Shown: positions 18,773 through 29,121, counted from the stretch's first letter. The stretch is DNA of 64,000 bases from Streptomyces sp. H39-S7 (GCF_027158205.1 NZ_JAPVLU010000025.1:1-64000), one strand, 5' to 3'. Notes: generated by a model not told the origin, from the letters alone. Numbers and translations are program-made.

Positions 18773-20518
18773 TCAGCTCTTGATGCGGTTCGTCAGCTCG
18801 GTCACCTGGTTGTAGATGGACCGCCGTTCGGCCATCAGCGCCCGGATCTTCCGGTCCGCGTGCATCACCGTGGTGTGGTCGCGGCCGCCGAACAGCGCGC
18901 CGATCTTCGGCAGCGACAGGTCCGTCAGCTCGCGGCACAGGTACATGGCGATCTGACGGGCGGTGACCAGCACCCGGCTGCGCGAGGATCCGCACAGGTC
19001 GTCCACGGCCAGGCCGAAGTACGCCGCGGTCTCCGCCATGATCGCGGGCCCGGTGATGTCCGGCACCGAGTCCTCGCCGCCCGGGATCAGGTCCTTGAGG
19101 ACGATCTCCGTCAGCTGCAGGTCCACCGGCTGCCGGTTCAGGCTCGCGAACGCGGTGACGCGGATCAGCGCGCCCTCCAGCTCGCGGATGTTCCGCGAGA
19201 TGCGCGACGCGATGAACTCCAGCACCTCGGGCGGGGCGTTGAGCTGCTCCTGCACCGCCTTCTTGCGCAGGATCGCGATCCTGGTTTCCAGCTCGGGCGG
19301 CTGGACGTCCGTGATCAGGCCCCACTCGAAGCGGTTGCGCAGCCGGTCCTCCAGCGTGACCAGCTGCTTGGGCGGCCGGTCGGAGGAGAGCACGATCTGC
19401 TTGTTCGCGTTGTGCAGGGTGTTGAAGGTGTGGAAGAACTCCTCCTGCGTCGACTCCTTGCTCGCGAGGAACTGGATGTCGTCGACCAGCAGGATGTCCA
19501 TCTCGCGGTACCGCTTGCGGAAGGTGTCGCCCTTGCCGTCGCGGATCGAGTTGATGAACTCGTTGGTGAACTCCTCCGAGCTCACGTACCGCACCCGGGT
19601 GCCGGGGTAGAGGCTCCGCGCGTAGTGCCCGATGGCGTGCAGCAGGTGGGTCTTGCCGAGCCCGGACTCCCCGTAGATGAAGAGCGGGTTGTAGGCCTTG
19701 GCCGGCGCTTCGGCGACCGCCACGGCCGCGGCGTGCGCGAACCGGTTCGACGAACCGATGACGAAGGTGTCGAAGAGGTACTTGGGGTTCAGCCGGGCCG
19801 TGGGCTCGTTCGGGGGGCTGCCCTGCCCGCTGCGGCCGGGGGGCGACTGGTCGTGGCGGACCTGGTCGCGGTGGCGGCCCGGGTCGTGCCGGTCGCGCTC
19901 CGGCGGCGGGGACCGGTAGTCGTTCTGCGGCGCCGGAGCGTAGGACTCGCGACTCCGGTCCGTCGAGTAGCGGTCCCGTTCGCCCTGGTAGCTGTCGCGC
20001 TCCTGGAAACCGCCGAGCCGCGGCTGCTGCCAGGGGTCGTCGGCGGCCGGCCGAGGAGGCCACTCGTCGACGCCGGGGCGCCCGGACTGGTGGTCCGGGT
20101 ACGCGCGGCGCATACGGGGGCCGTCGTCGTGGGAGGGCCGCTCCGACTGGGGGCGGTCGTAGGACTCGTCGTACTCCCGCCGGTGCTGTCCGTACGGGGA
20201 CGGCTCCTGGACCGGCTCCTGCGGGGCCGGCGGGGGGCCGTCCTGGTCGCCGCCGGACGCGACGGCGATGGCGATGCCCACGGGGTGCCCGAACTCACGG
20301 CTGAGGACTTCGGTGATCAGTGGCAGCAGGCGCCCCTCGAGGACGCTCTTGGCGAACTCGTTCGGGGCGGACAGCACCGCGGTGCCCGCGACGAGGGCGA
20401 GCGGCTGGGTGCGCTTGAGCCACTCCGCGTCCTTGGGCTTGAGGTCCTCGCTCTCCGCCAGGATCTTCTGGAGTACGCGTGGCCACACTGCGGCAAGATC
20501 GGCAGATACGTCAGCCAC
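18773..20518 (-). CDS. dnaA: Chromosomal replication initiator DnaA
   Basis: This 581-residue initiator binds DnaA boxes and opens oriC. Domain I (about 1-90) is followed by an unusually long, Pro/Asp/Arg-rich domain II (about 90-240), the Streptomyces hallmark that makes this DnaA longer than the 470-residue E. coli protein. The AAA+ domain has Walker [10 protein letters not shown] (about 281-289) and Walker [11 protein letters not shown]. Domain IV ends with the DNA-reading signature [18 protein letters not shown] 20518 gives the usual start [17 protein letters not shown]. The promoter region contains two DnaA boxes (20666-20686), so autoregulation is expected. Confidence 0.98.
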   Translation of the reverse strand: MADVSADLAAVWPRVLQKILAESEDLKPKDAEWLKRTQPLALVAGTAVLSAPNEFAKSVLEGRLLPLITEVLSREFGHPVGIAIAVASGGDQDGPPPAPQEPVQEPSPYGQHRREYDESYDRPQSERPSHDDGPRMRRAYPDHQSGRPGVDEWPPRPAADDPWQQPRLGGFQERDSYQGERDRYSTDRSRESYAPAPQNDYRSPPPERDRHDPGRHRDQVRHDQSPPGRSGQGSPPNEPTARLNPKYLFDTFVIGSSNRFAHAAAVAVAEAPAKAYNPLFIYGESGLGKTHLLHAIGHYARSLYPGTRVRYVSSEEFTNEFINSIRDGKGDTFRKRYREMDILLVDDIQFLASKESTQEEFFHTFNTLHNANKQIVLSSDRPPKQLVTLEDRLRNRFEWGLITDVQPPELETRIAILRKKAVQEQLNAPPEVLEFIASRISRNIRELEGALIRVTAFASLNRQPVDLQLTEIVLKDLIPGGEDSVPDITGPAIMAETAAYFGLAVDDLCGSSRSRVLVTARQIAMYLCRELTDLSLPKIGALFGGRDHTTVMHADRKIRALMAERRSIYNQVTELTNRIKS

Positions 20519-20915
20519 AGTGCACGCTCTCTCAGTCGCTGGTGGTGCCGAGGAATCCCACGAAGGTGTGGTTCTTGGGACGGGCGGGAAGGATGTCGGG
20601 TCGGGTGTGCGGTAGATGCCCGAGTTCGGCCACGGTAGTCAGCGCAGGCCCAGTGGTTCAAGTCGTTGTCCACAGCCTGTGCACAAACGGCGCCCCAGGT
20701 GACCCCGGTTTGACCGGATGGGTCAACCGCACGTACCGTATCGAGGTCGAGTTGTCGATGGCTGCTGCCGCCTGCCTACCGATGGGCGAGGATCAACCGG
20801 GACCCCCTGGAAGATCGTCAAGCGGTGCACCTAAATGGTCCGCGAGTTTTTCGTGGGCGCACGGTGACAGCCAGGCGACGTCCCGCCTTCACCCGATTTT
20901 CCCTGGAGCCCCCGA
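20519..20915. promoter_or_regulatory. Divergent dnaA-rpmH promoter region with DnaA boxes
   Basis: No gene is supported in these 397 bases. A perfect DnaA box TTGTCCACA (20666-20674) and an opposed TGTGCACAA (20678-20686) lie about 150 bases upstream of dnaA, as expected for dnaA autoregulation. For rpmH, TTGACC (20710-20715) and TACCGT (20734-20739), 18 bases apart, make a plausible promoter. TTGACC is also half of an inverted repeat with GGTCAA (20721-20726). Confidence 0.65.
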
Positions 20916-21053
20916 GTGAGCAAGCGCACCTTCCAGCCGAACAACCGCCGCCGCGCCAAGACCCACGGCTTCCGTCTGCGTATGCGTACGCGTGCGGGCC
21001 GCGCCATCCTGGCGACGCGCCGTGTTAAGGGCCGCGCCCGCCTGTCCGCCTGA
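20916..21053 (+). CDS. rpmH: 50S ribosomal protein L34
   Basis: This 45-residue, strongly basic protein begins [19 protein letters not shown] and ends GRARLSA, the complete L34 sequence pattern. GTG 20916 is preceded by GGAG at 20904-20907. It is too short to be found by length alone. It stands divergently from dnaA and directly upstream of the RNase P protein gene, the order conserved in nearly all bacteria. Confidence 0.98.
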   Translation: MSKRTFQPNNRRRAKTHGFRLRMRTRAGRAILATRRVKGRARLSA

Positions 21054-21072
21054 TCGCAACAGGTCACATGCC

Positions 21073-21444
21073 GTGCTGCCCACCGAGAATCGGCTGAGGC
21101 GGCGCCAGGACTTCGCGGCAGCGGTACGCCGAGGACGCCGAGCGGGTCGCCCGCTTCTGGTTGTCCATCTGCAAGCAGAGACCATGGACCCGCACGTGCC
21201 GGGGGGGATCACTCCCCCGGCACGTGCGGGTTTCGTCGTGAGCAAAGCGGTCGGCGGAGCCGTGCAGCGCAACCTCGTGAAGCGCAGGCTGCGGCACTTG
21301 ATACGCGAGCGGCTGGCCCTGCTGCCCCCCGGTAGCCTGGTAGTCGTACGAGCGCTGCCCGGAGCGGGTGGTGCTGACCATGCACAGCTGGCCCGCGACC
21401 TGGACGCCGCCCTGCAGCGGCTGCTGGGAGGGGTTGCGCGATGA
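21073..21444 (+). CDS. rnpA: Ribonuclease P protein component
   Basis: The 123-residue basic protein subunit of RNase P assists the RNA enzyme in maturing tRNA 5' ends. The start [20 protein letters not shown] and the RNA-binding motif [15 protein letters not shown] (about residues 74-88) are diagnostic. GTG 21073 is chosen over the upstream frame because it gives the usual family start; the upstream part overlaps rpmH. Its stop overlaps the yidD start (ATGA at 21441-21444). Confidence 0.96.
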   Translation: MLPTENRLRRRQDFAAAVRRGRRAGRPLLVVHLQAETMDPHVPGGITPPARAGFVVSKAVGGAVQRNLVKRRLRHLIRERLALLPPGSLVVVRALPGAGGADHAQLARDLDAALQRLLGGVAR

Positions 21445-21773
21445 AGTACCCACTGCTGGCACTGATCAAGGTGTACCAGTGGACCATCAGCCCGTTGCTG
21501 GGACCGGTCTGCCGGTACTACCCCTCGTGCTCGCACTACGGGTACAAGGCCATCGACGTCCACGGAGCGGTCAAGGGATCGGCACTGACCGCCTGGCGCA
21601 TCCTGCGGTGCAATCCGTGGTCGCCCGGCGGCGTCGACCATGTTCCGCCACGTAAACGACCCCCGTGGCACGATCGGCTGCGCACTATGTTGCGCGACAG
21701 CAAGGGCGGTCCCTCCGCCGTCGCTGAGACCAGCCCGGCCGCAGAGACCTCGCCCCATGCTCAAGGAGCCTGA
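21441..21773 (+). CDS. yidD: Membrane protein insertion efficiency factor YidD
   Basis: This 110-residue protein has the full YidD core: [37 protein letters not shown] then [19 protein letters not shown], with three conserved cysteines. YidD proteins are amphipathic, sit at the inner membrane face and assist YidC-dependent insertion. A variable Ser/Ala-rich tail of about 35 residues follows the core. It overlaps rnpA by four bases and is three bases from yidC. Confidence 0.95.
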   Translation: MKYPLLALIKVYQWTISPLLGPVCRYYPSCSHYGYKAIDVHGAVKGSALTAWRILRCNPWSPGGVDHVPPRKRPPWHDRLRTMLRDSKGGPSAVAETSPAAETSPHAQGA

Positions 21774-21776
21774 TTA

Positions 21777-22916
21777 GTGGACACGATCTCGAATCTGTTC
21801 AGTTTTATCACCACACCGGTCTCCTGGATCATCGTCCAGTTCCACTCGGTGTACGGGAAGATCTTCGGCGCCGACAGTGGCTGGGCCTGGGGCCTGTCCA
21901 TCGTGTCGCTCGTGGTCCTGATCCGGATCTGTCTGATCCCGCTGTTCGTGAAGCAGATCAAGTCGACCCGCAACATGCAGGCGCTCCAGCCGAAGATGAA
22001 GGCGATCCAGGAGCGCTACAAGAGCGACAAGCAGCGACAGTCCGAAGAGATGATGAAGCTGTACAAGGAGACGGGTACCAACCCGCTCTCCTCGTGCCTG
22101 CCGATCATCGCCCAGTCGCCGTTCTTCTTCGCCCTGTACCGCGTGCTGAGCAGCATCGCCAGCGGCGACACGATCGGTTCGATCAACCAGCCGCTCCTGG
22201 ACAGCGCCAAGAAGGCGCACATCTTCGGCGCTCCGCTGGCGTCCAAGTTCACCGATAGCGCCGACAAGGCCGCGGCGCTCGGTGCCTCCATCACGGACGT
22301 CCGGGTCGTCACCGCGATCATGATCGTCATGATGTCGGCGTCGCAGTTCTACACGCAGCGCCAGCTGATGACGAAGAACGTCGACATGACGGTGAAGACG
22401 CCGTTCATGCAGCAGCAGAAGATGCTGATGTACATCTTCCCCGTCATGTTCGCCGTGATGGGCGTCAACTTCCCGGTCGGTGTCCTCGTCTACTGGCTGA
22501 CCACCAACCTGTGGACCATGGGCCAGCAGATGTTCGTCATCCGCCGGAACCCGACGCCGGGCAGCCTGGCCTTCACGCAGCGCCAGGACCGGCTGCGGGC
22601 CAAGGGCAAGCTGGTGGAGCCGCCCGAGGAGATCGCGGCCAAGGAGGCCGTCGAGGTCGCCCGGGCCAACCGCCAGCAGCCGAAGCGGCAGACCAAGGCG
22701 CGCCGTACGACGGCCGCCGGCACCGCGCAGGGCTCCGGGTCCGGATCGTCGGCCACGGCCGCTTCGGACAAGACGGCAGACAAGCCGAGCCTGACGAAGA
22801 AGGAACCCGGGGATGCCCAGCCGTCCGGCGGCTCCGGCACGTCCGGCTCCCCCAGAACGTCCAAGGGCGGACAGCGCAAGGGTCAGCAGCGCCCCAAGCA
22901 CCCGTCCAAGAAGTAG
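21777..22916 (+). CDS. yidC: Membrane protein insertase YidC
   Basis: This 379-residue insertase folds and inserts membrane proteins, alone or with SecYEG. It is the Gram-positive form without the large periplasmic domain. A first membrane segment lies near residues 5-25. The conserved core follows: [26 protein letters not shown], the cytoplasmic hairpin [35 protein letters not shown], and two closing helices up to about residue 250. The last 110 residues are a basic, disordered tail (Lys/Gln/Gly-rich) that may contact the ribosome. The start is GTG 21777. Confidence 0.96.
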   Translation: MDTISNLFSFITTPVSWIIVQFHSVYGKIFGADSGWAWGLSIVSLVVLIRICLIPLFVKQIKSTRNMQALQPKMKAIQERYKSDKQRQSEEMMKLYKETGTNPLSSCLPIIAQSPFFFALYRVLSSIASGDTIGSINQPLLDSAKKAHIFGAPLASKFTDSADKAAALGASITDVRVVTAIMIVMMSASQFYTQRQLMTKNVDMTVKTPFMQQQKMLMYIFPVMFAVMGVNFPVGVLVYWLTTNLWTMGQQMFVIRRNPTPGSLAFTQRQDRLRAKGKLVEPPEEIAAKEAVEVARANRQQPKRQTKARRTTAAGTAQGSGSGSSATAASDKTADKPSLTKKEPGDAQPSGGSGTSGSPRTSKGGQRKGQQRPKHPSKK

Positions 22917-22942
22917 TGCAGAACCTGATGAGGAGCCCATCC

Positions 22943-23461
22943 GTGACGGAAGGCAACAGCACCACTGTGACCGACGGCGGCTCCGCCGATCGCCTGTCCC
23001 GCCTTGAGCAGGAAGGCGAGGTCGCCGCCGACTACCTGGAGGGTCTGCTCGACATCGCGGACCTCGACGGGGACATCGACATGGATGTCGAGGGCGAGCG
23101 AGCTGCTGTCTCGATCGTCGGCGAATCCTCCAGCCGCGACCTGAACAAGCTGGTCGGGCGGGACGGCGAGGTGCTCGAGGCACTGCAGGAGCTGACCCGT
23201 CTCGCGGTGCACCGGGAGACCGGCGACCGCAGTCGGCTGATGCTGGACATCGGTGGCTTCCGGGCCCGTAAGCGGACCGAGCTGGCGCTGCTGGGCGCCA
23301 AGGCGGCGGACGAGGCGAAGGGCACCGGGCAGCCGGTCAAGCTCGACCCGATGACGCCGTTCGAGCGCAAGGTCGTGCATGACGCGGTCGCGGCCGCCGG
23401 GCTGCGCAGTGAGTCCGAGGGCGAGGAGCCCGAGCGCCGGGTGGTCGTGCTCCCGGTCTGA
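22943..23461 (+). CDS. jag: Jag/KhpB-type RNA-binding protein (KH and R3H domains)
   Basis: This 172-residue protein has an acidic N-terminus, a KH domain (about 60-115: VSIVGESSSRDLNKLVGRDGEVLEALQELTRLAV) and a C-terminal R3H domain (MTPFERKVVHDAVAAAGLRSES). Jag/KhpB proteins bind RNA and influence cell envelope growth in Gram-positives. It lacks the N-terminal Jag_N domain of firmicute versions. GTG 22943 follows AGGAG at 22931-22935 with seven bases. The larger open frame that begins inside yidC is discarded. Confidence 0.93.
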   Translation: MTEGNSTTVTDGGSADRLSRLEQEGEVAADYLEGLLDIADLDGDIDMDVEGERAAVSIVGESSSRDLNKLVGRDGEVLEALQELTRLAVHRETGDRSRLMLDIGGFRARKRTELALLGAKAADEAKGTGQPVKLDPMTPFERKVVHDAVAAAGLRSESEGEEPERRVVVLPV

Positions 23462-23491
23462 CCGGGCCGAGCACGGCCCAGTACGGCTCAG

Positions 23492-23521
23492 TCGGCCCCG
23501 TCTGCTCGCGGACGGGGCCGA
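23492..23521 (+). terminator. Hairpin between jag and rsmG
   Basis: A perfect 11-bp stem (TCGGCCCCGTC with GACGGGGCCGA) and an 8-base loop, 30 bases after the jag stop. It separates the rpmH-jag unit from rsmG-parAB or attenuates read-through. Confidence 0.75.
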
Positions 23522-23581
23522 TCCTTGTAAGCCTGGAGTCGCCGGTGTGCGGCAACGGGATCGACGGAAAGGACAGTCCTC

Positions 23582-24328
23582 GTGACGGAGGCAGCGGCGG
23601 AGGCGGCGGCGGAACTTCCCGCACCGCCCGAGCAGGCGCAGGCAGTGTTCGGCGAGCGTTTCGCCGATGCGGTCCGCTATGCGGAGCTGCTGGCCGACGC
23701 GGGGGTGCGCCGGGGTCTGATCGGTCCTCGTGAGGTGCCCCGGCTGTGGGAGCGGCATCTGCTGAACTGCGCGGTGCTGTCCGAGGTGATCCCTCGGGAC
23801 ATGACGGTGTGCGACGTGGGCTCCGGCGCCGGGCTGCCGGGCATCCCGCTGGCGCTGGCCCGGCCGGATCTGCACATCACCCTGCTGGAGCCGCTGCTGC
23901 GACGGACCACGTTCCTGGACGAGGTCGTCAAGCTGCTGTCGCTGTCCAACGTCACCGTGGTGCGGGGACGTGCCGAGGAGATGGTGGGCAAGCTCCCGGC
24001 GGTGGACGTGGTGACCGCCCGTGCGGTGGCTCCGCTGGAGCGGTTGGCCGGCTGGGGTCTCCCGCTGCTGCGGCCGCACGGCGAGATGGCCGTCCTGAAG
24101 GGGGACACGGCCGAGGAGGAGCTGAAGGCGGCGCGGGCCGCGCTCGGCCGGCTCGGGGCGGTGGAGACCTTTGTGGTGCAGGTGGGGGACGGCGTGGTGG
24201 ATCCGCTGTCGACGGTGGTGCGGGTCGTGGTCGGGGAGAGCCCCGGCGGGGTGCGGGCGGCTACCCGCAGGGCGAAGGCGGCGCGGGCGAGCCGTGCCGC
24301 GAAGAACCCCGGCCGGCGTCGTCACTGA
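23582..24328 (+). CDS. rsmG: 16S rRNA (guanine527-N7)-methyltransferase RsmG
   Basis: This 248-residue AdoMet-dependent enzyme methylates G527 of 16S rRNA; its loss gives low-level streptomycin resistance and, in Streptomyces, altered antibiotic production. Visible motifs are [16 protein letters not shown] (substrate helix), [17 protein letters not shown] (AdoMet loop, about residues 78-94) and [14 protein letters not shown] basic tail of about 25 residues is a Streptomyces extension. GTG 23582 is used. Confidence 0.96.
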   Translation: MTEAAAEAAAELPAPPEQAQAVFGERFADAVRYAELLADAGVRRGLIGPREVPRLWERHLLNCAVLSEVIPRDMTVCDVGSGAGLPGIPLALARPDLHITLLEPLLRRTTFLDEVVKLLSLSNVTVVRGRAEEMVGKLPAVDVVTARAVAPLERLAGWGLPLLRPHGEMAVLKGDTAEEELKAARAALGRLGAVETFVVQVGDGVVDPLSTVVRVVVGESPGGVRAATRRAKAARASRAAKNPGRRRH

Positions 24329-24410
24329 GGCGCGTTCTACTCCATACAAACGGCCAAAACGACATAATTCGGAGTGTCTCCGGGATAACGGGCATATCGC
24401 TGTGCATCGT

Positions 24411-24424
24411 GTTCCACGTGAAAC
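24411..24424. other. parS: parS site (one mismatch)
   Basis: GTTCCACGTGAAAC, upstream of parA, differs at one base from the perfect Streptomyces parS GTTTCACGTGAAAC. Confidence 0.85.
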
Positions 24425-24561
24425 GTCGCTCCCTGCTCCCAGGAGTCCTGAGTCGCGGTCGTGCCGCGGCTGAGGCGCGCGCCAAGAAGCCCCCAAAGTC
24501 GGCCCATGAGGTGGATTCATCCACAGGCAGCCGGGCCTCGCTGGTTCACGACCCCGAAAGC

Positions 24562-25611
24562 ATGGCAGGCTCTGTGCATTGCGAGCCTGTAGTCGAGGAG
24601 AGTGAATCCTTGCGGTCCGACGCCAACATCGCGGGACCGATGACCGATCCGGTCCCCGGTCCCCGTTCGGAATCATTCGGGGGTGATGTTTCACGTGAAA
24701 CATTGCCCCCGATGGACGACACCCCCATCGGTCGCGCCGCCCAGCTGGCGGTCGAAGCGCTCGGTCGGGCCGGCGAGGGCCTCCCTCGGCCGGCTCAGAC
24801 CCGCGTGATGGTGGTGGCCAATCAGAAGGGCGGGGTCGGGAAGACCACGACCACGGTCAATCTCGCTGCCTCGCTCGCCCTGCACGGTGCGCGCGTGCTG
24901 GTCATCGACCTCGATCCCCAGGGCAACGCCTCCACGGCGCTGGGCATCGACCACCATGCCGATGTGCCGTCGATCTATGACGTCCTGGTGGAGAGCCGAC
25001 CGCTCTCCGAGGTCGTCCAGCCGGTCCTCGATGTCGAGGGTCTGTTCTGCGCTCCGGCCACGATCGACCTCGCCGGTGCGGAGATCGAGCTGGTCTCCCT
25101 GGTGGCACGGGAGAGCCGGCTGCAGAGGGCCATCGAGGCCTACGAGCAGCCGCTGGACTACGTCCTCATCGACTGCCCGCCCTCGCTCGGCCTACTCACC
25201 GTCAACGCGCTGGTGGCCGGCGCCGAGGTGGTCATCCCGATCCAGTGCGAGTATTACGCGCTGGAAGGCTTGGGACAGCTGTTGAAGAACGTGGATCTGG
25301 TCCGCGCTCATCTCAACCCCAAGCTGCATGTATCAACCATCCTGTTGACCATGTACGACGGCCGGACCCGGCTCGCCGCCCAGGTCGCAGACGAGGTGCG
25401 TACCCACTTCGGCAAGGAAGTGCTGCGCACGAGCATCCCCCGCTCGGTCCGGATCTCGGAGGCACCCAGCTACGGCCAGACCGTGCTGACCTACGACCCG
25501 GGCTCCAGCGGGGCCCTGTCCTACCTCGAAGCGGCGCGTGAGATGGCCTTGCGTGGCGCCGAGGGCACCAATGAGCATGATCAGCACAGCATGTCGGAGG
25601 GGATCCAGTGA
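24562..25611 (+). CDS. parA: Chromosome partitioning ATPase ParA
   Basis: This 349-residue Walker-type ATPase moves ParB-bound origins, in Streptomyces especially during sporulation and at the hyphal tip. The deviant Walker A is [12 protein letters not shown] in [15 protein letters not shown], with the signature lysine. [10 protein letters not shown] and LIDCPPSLG (Walker B) follow. The first 95 residues are a non-conserved extension that encloses a parS site (24688-24701). ATG 24562 gives the extension seen in relatives; TTG 24610 is an alternative because GAGGAG lies nine bases before it. The stop overlaps parB (GTGA). Confidence 0.93.
   Translation: MAGSVHCEPVVEESESLRSDANIAGPMTDPVPGPRSESFGGDVSRETLPPMDDTPIGRAAQLAVEALGRAGEGLPRPAQTRVMVVANQKGGVGKTTTTVNLAASLALHGARVLVIDLDPQGNASTALGIDHHADVPSIYDVLVESRPLSEVVQPVLDVEGLFCAPATIDLAGAEIELVSLVARESRLQRAIEAYEQPLDYVLIDCPPSLGLLTVNALVAGAEVVIPIQCEYYALEGLGQLLKNVDLVRAHLNPKLHVSTILLTMYDGRTRLAAQVADEVRTHFGKEVLRTSIPRSVRISEAPSYGQTVLTYDPGSSGALSYLEAAREMALRGAEGTNEHDQHSMSEGIQ
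24688..24701. other. parS: parS site inside parA
   Basis: Perfect palindrome GTTTCACGTGAAAC within the N-terminal coding part of parA, read there as codons for VSRET. Confidence 0.95.
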
Positions 25612-26702
25612 GTGATCGACGCAGAGGGCTCGGCCGTGGTCTAGGCGCGCTGATCCCGGCGGCACCGTCATCGGCGACTACATCGCCGTCGGCGGTACCG
25701 CTCCTGACAGCGGACCGGAGCCTGCTGGCGGCCACCAAGGTCGCCGGTCTGGTCCCCCGGGCCCAGGATGCTCCGCCGGTGGTGGACATCCCAGTTTCAC
25801 GTGAAACGGAACCGGATCCGCCCGCAGCCGAGGCGCCCGCAGCGCCGAGCGCGTACTTCGCCGAGCTGCCGATCGACTCGATCACGCCGAACTCGCGTCA
25901 GCCCCGCGAGGTGTTCGATGAGGACGCGCTCAACGAGCTCATCACTTCCATCAAGGAGGTGGGCCTGCTCCAGCCTGTCGTCGTACGGCAGGCAGGGCCC
26001 GAGCGCTACGAGCTCATCATGGGCGAGCGCCGGTGGCGGGCCTGCCGGGAAGCCGGTCTGGCGAACATCCCGGCGATCGTCCGGGCCACCGAGGACGAGA
26101 AGCTTCTCCTGGACGCGCTCCTGGAGAACCTGCACCGCGCCCAGCTGAACCCGCTGGAGGAGGCGGCGGCCTATGACCAGTTGCTGCGCGACTTCTCCTG
26201 CACGCACGAGCAGCTGGCCGACCGCATCGGCCGTTCCCGCTCGCAGGTCTCCAACACGCTGCGCCTGCTGAAGCTCTCGGCGCCTGTGCAGCGACGCGTG
26301 GCGGCCGGGGTGATCTCCTTCGGGCACGCTCGCGCGCTGCTCTCCCTGGAGGACGGGGAGGATCAGGATCTGCTGGCGCACCGCATCGTGGCCGAGGGGT
26401 TGTCGGTGCGGGCGGTGGAAGAGATCGTGACCCTGATGAACGCGGAGCCGAAGAGCGCGAAGAAGGCCGCCGGCCCGCGGGCCGGTCGGCGGGTCTCGCC
26501 GGCGCTGACCAACCTCGCGACGCGGCTGTCGGACCGGTTCGACACCCGGGTCAAGGTCGACCTGGGGCAGAAGCGCGGAAAGATCGTGGTGGAGTTCGCC
26601 TCGATAGAGGATCTGGAGCGAATCCTGGGGACGATGGCCCCCGGTGAAGGCAAGGTCCTGGAGAGCCGGCTCGACGAGGAACCCGACGACGACGTCGAGT
26701 GA
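25608..26702 (+). CDS. parB: Chromosome partitioning protein ParB
   Basis: This 364-residue CTP-dependent clamp loads at parS and spreads along DNA to form the segregation complex. The N-terminus [13 protein letters not shown] is the ParA-contacting segment. The CTPase domain shows [29 protein letters not shown] and [12 protein letters not shown]. The parS-reading helix-turn-helix is at about residues 195-220 ([22 protein letters not shown]), and the C-terminal dimer domain follows a basic linker. A perfect parS lies inside its own gene at 25794-25807. GTG 25608 overlaps the parA stop. Confidence 0.97.
   Translation: MSDRRRGLGRGLGALIPAAPSSATTSPSAVPLLTADRSLLAATKVAGLVPRAQDAPPVVDIPVSRETEPDPPAAEAPAAPSAYFAELPIDSITPNSRQPREVFDEDALNELITSIKEVGLLQPVVVRQAGPERYELIMGERRWRACREAGLANIPAIVRATEDEKLLLDALLENLHRAQLNPLEEAAAYDQLLRDFSCTHEQLADRIGRSRSQVSNTLRLLKLSAPVQRRVAAGVISFGHARALLSLEDGEDQDLLAHRIVAEGLSVRAVEEIVTLMNAEPKSAKKAAGPRAGRRVSPALTNLATRLSDRFDTRVKVDLGQKRGKIVVEFASIEDLERILGTMAPGEGKVLESRLDEEPDDDVE
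25794..25807. other. parS: parS site inside parB
   Basis: Perfect GTTTCACGTGAAAC within codons 63-67 of parB, in the linker before the CTPase domain. Confidence 0.95.
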
Positions 26703-26717
26703 GTCCGGAGCTTGAGG

Positions 26718-26753
26718 GAGCGGGTGGTGTTCCGACCGGAACACCACCCGCTC
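26718..26753 (+). terminator. Terminator of the parAB operon
   Basis: A perfect 16-bp stem (26718-26733 with 26738-26753) and GACC loop, followed by TTTGCTT, begins 15 bases after the parB stop. Confidence 0.9.
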
Positions 26754-26965
26754 TTTGCTTGTCCTCCATGTCCAGGAACTGGGGGCGAGACTACGATGCA
26801 AAGAAGTAGGGAGCCTCTCTGGGGAGGGAAGCCCATGCGTGCGGCGAAAGTCGGACTGGAGCACGAGCGTCACATGGCCGCTCTCGTGGCCGCGGGACTG
26901 GGCTTGGGGGCGGTGGGGGGATTCGTGGGCAGTTTGGTTCGCGACAGAAATGAGGGCCTGGCCAT

Positions 26966-27583
26966 ATGGGGCGTCGGCTCGTTCCGCTCACGTTGGACAA
27001 CCTCTCGGATCTCCCCAAGCGCTGCAGATCGTGCGTCTTCTGGGAACTCGATCCGGTAAGCGGTGAGGCCGCCGTCCAGGCGGGCAAGCCGGAGCTGGAA
27101 AAAGAGGCGTGGATCTCCGCAGTCCTGCTGGAGTGGGGTTCGTGCGGCCGGGTGGTCTACGTCGACGACGTCCCGGCCGGCTTCGTTCTCTACGCGCCAC
27201 CGGCGTACGTCCCGCGCTCGATGGCTTTCCCCACCAGCCCGGTGTCACCGGACGCCGTGCAGCTGATGACCGCCAGGATCATGCCCGGGTACCAGGGGCA
27301 GGGCATCGGGCGGGTTCTGGTGCAGACCGTCGCCAAAGATCTGGTGCGGCGCGGAGTCAAGGCGATCGAGGCGTTCGGCGACGCAAAGTGGGCCGAGCCG
27401 GGATGCGTCCTGCCCGCCGACCACCTCCTGGCGGTGGGTTTCAAGACGGTACGCGCCCATCCGCGCTATCCCCGGCTGCGGCTGGAACTGCGATCGACGA
27501 TCTCCTGGAAGGAAGACGTCGAGATGGCGATCGACCGACTGCTGGGAGCAGTGCAGAAGGAGCCGATTCTCAGGCCGCTGTGA
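26966..27583 (+). CDS. GNAT family N-acetyltransferase
   Basis: This 205-residue protein has a GNAT fold with acetyl-CoA motif A in ARIMPGYQGQGIGRVLVQTVAKDLVRRG (the QGQGIG loop binds the pyrophosphate). A Cys pair (CRSC, about residues 20-23) near the N-terminus and the FWELDP segment are conserved-looking features of the Streptomyces homologue located beside parB. The substrate is unknown. The ATG at 26966 gives the usual start MGRRLVPLTLDNL. It stands alone between the parAB terminator and a strong bidirectional terminator at 27608-27640. Confidence 0.88.
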   Translation: MGRRLVPLTLDNLSDLPKRCRSCVFWELDPVSGEAAVQAGKPELEKEAWISAVLLEWGSCGRVVYVDDVPAGFVLYAPPAYVPRSMAFPTSPVSPDAVQLMTARIMPGYQGQGIGRVLVQTVAKDLVRRGVKAIEAFGDAKWAEPGCVLPADHLLAVGFKTVRAHPRYPRLRLELRSTISWKEDVEMAIDRLLGAVQKEPILRPL

Positions 27584-27607
27584 GGCGCCTCGGCACCCCG
27601 GAACGCC

Positions 27608-27640
27608 AACGGGCCCGCTCCTTCGAGGAGCGGGCCCGTT
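27608..27640. terminator. Bidirectional terminator between GNAT and trxA
   Basis: A perfect 15-bp stem (27608-27622 with 27626-27640) with a TCG loop lies between convergent genes and overlaps the first three bases of a parS site. Confidence 0.9.
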
Positions 27641-27651
27641 CCACGTGGAAC
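27638..27651. other. parS: parS site next to trxA terminator
   Basis: GTTCCACGTGGAAC, a symmetric two-substitution variant of parS, shares bases with the end of the terminator stem. Confidence 0.88.
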
Positions 27652-27682
27652 AGCGAACGGCGGAACGCCGCACGGCGTCGTC

Positions 27683-28021
27683 TCAGACGGTGTCGCCGAT
27701 GAAGTCCGCGAGGTCGCGCTTGATGGCGGCCTTCGGCTTGGCGCCCACGATGGTCTTCACGACCTCGCCGCCCTTGTAGACGTTGAGCGTCGGGATCGAC
27801 ATCACGCCGTACTTGGCGGCGGTGACCGGGTTCTCGTCGATGTTGAGCTTCACGATGGTGATGTCATCGGCGTGCTCCTCGGCGATCGCCTCCAGGGAGG
27901 GGGCGATCTGCCGGCACGGGCCGCACCACTCGGCCCAGAAGTCGACCAGCACGGGCTTGTCGCTGGCGAGGACCTCCTCGGCGAAGGTCGCGTCGGTCAC
28001 AATCTTGGTCTTGCCGGCCAC
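27683..28021 (-). CDS. trxA: Thioredoxin
   Basis: This 112-residue thioredoxin has the redox site WCGPC (Cys33, Cys36) in [20 protein letters not shown] and the cis-proline loop MSIPTLNVY. It is reduced by the thioredoxin reductase encoded immediately upstream and keeps cytoplasmic proteins reduced. GTG 28021 follows AGGAGA; the gap to trxB is 48 bases, consistent with one trxBA message from the SigR-type promoter at 29081-29106. Confidence 0.97.
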   Translation of the reverse strand: MAGKTKIVTDATFAEEVLASDKPVLVDFWAEWCGPCRQIAPSLEAIAEEHADDITIVKLNIDENPVTAAKYGVMSIPTLNVYKGGEVVKTIVGAKPKAAIKRDLADFIGDTV

Positions 28022-28069
28022 GGCAGTCTCCTCAGGCTTGATACGTGTGGGGGAGAGGGTCTTTGACGG

Positions 28070-29020
28070 TCAGGCGGTCTTCTCGGCGTCCGCGAGGGCG
28101 GCGAGGAAGCGTTCGGCGTCCAGCGCGGCCGAGCAGCCGGTGCCGGCTGCCGTGATCGCCTGACGGTAGGTGTGGTCCACGACGTCACCGGCGGCGAAGA
28201 CACCGGAGACGTTCGTCCGCGTGCTGGGCGCGTCGACGGTGAGGTACCCCTCGCCGTCCAGCTCCAGGACGCCCTTGAACAGCTCGGTGCGCGGGTCGTG
28301 GCCGATGGCGATGAACAGCCCGGTGACGGGCAGCTCCGAGGTCTCACCGGTCTTGGTGCTGCGCAGCGTCAGGCCGCTCAGCTTGTTCTCGCCGTGGATC
28401 TCGGCGACTTCGCTGTCCCACACGAACGAGATCTTCGGGTCGGCGAAGGCACGCTCCTGCATGGCCTTCGAAGCACGCAGGCTGTCGCGACGGTGGACGA
28501 TCGCCACGGACTTGGCGAAGCGGGAGAGGAAGGTCGCTTCCTCGATCGCCGTGTCGCCGCCGCCGATGACGGCGATGTCCTGGTCCTTGAAGAAGAAGCC
28601 GTCACAGGTGGCGCACCAGGAGACCCCGCGGCCGGAGAGCTGGTCCTCGTTGGGGAGGTTCAGCTTGCGGTGCTGGGAGCCCGTGGTGACGATGACTGCC
28701 TTAGCCCGGTGGACGGTGCCTTCGGTGTCGGTAACGGTCTTGATGTCACCGCTGAGGTCGACCGCGACGATGTCGTCCGGGACGAGCTCGGCACCGAAGC
28801 GCTCCGCCTGAGCACGCATGTTGTCCATGAGGTCCGGGCCCAGGATGCCCTCACGGAAGCCCGGGAAGTTCTCCACCTCGGTGGTGTTCATCAGCGCACC
28901 GCCTGCGGTGACCGATCCCTCGAAGACCAGCGGCTTCAGGGCGGCACGCGCTGTGTACAGCGCGGCTGTGTAGCCCGCAGGCCCGGATCCGATGATGATC
29001 ACGTTACGGACGTCGCTCAC
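28070..29020 (-). CDS. trxB: Thioredoxin reductase
   Basis: This 316-residue flavoenzyme passes electrons from NADPH to thioredoxin. FAD binding is shown by [17 protein letters not shown] at the N-terminus, the redox disulfide is CATC (Cys136, Cys139) and NADPH binding is [13 protein letters not shown]. The C-terminal FAD motif [24 protein letters not shown] is intact. GTG 29020 follows GAGGAAG. In S. coelicolor the trxBA operon belongs to the disulfide-stress regulon of SigR, and a matching promoter is present here. Confidence 0.98.
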   Translation of the reverse strand: MSDVRNVIIIGSGPAGYTAALYTARAALKPLVFEGSVTAGGALMNTTEVENFPGFREGILGPDLMDNMRAQAERFGAELVPDDIVAVDLSGDIKTVTDTEGTVHRAKAVIVTTGSQHRKLNLPNEDQLSGRGVSWCATCDGFFFKDQDIAVIGGGDTAIEEATFLSRFAKSVAIVHRRDSLRASKAMQERAFADPKISFVWDSEVAEIHGENKLSGLTLRSTKTGETSELPVTGLFIAIGHDPRTELFKGVLELDGEGYLTVDAPSTRTNVSGVFAAGDVVDHTYRQAITAAGTGCSAALDAERFLAALADAEKTA

Positions 29021-29080
29021 GGGTGTCTTCCTCGTCTCTACCGACTACTGCGGGGCCCTGGCGGGACTCTCGTCCTGCCT

Positions 29081-29106
29081 AACGGATCCTAAGGGTCCAG
29101 CATTCC
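29081..29106 (-). promoter_or_regulatory. SigR-type promoter of trxBA
   Basis: Read on the minus strand, GGAAT (29106-29102) and GTT (29083-29081) are separated by exactly 18 bases, the published SigR consensus. The site lies 61 bases upstream of the trxB start and just beyond the stop of the anti-sigma gene. Confidence 0.85.
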
Positions 29107-29121
29107 CGCACCAGTACGCCG

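Noticed and set aside
26835-27059. A 74-codon plus-strand frame with a ribosome site (GGGAGGG) and a hydrophobic stretch
   Set aside because: It overlaps the start of the GNAT gene out of frame by 94 bases and ends in a Ser/Arg-rich shadow sequence. I cannot exclude a short leader peptide, but the support is weak.
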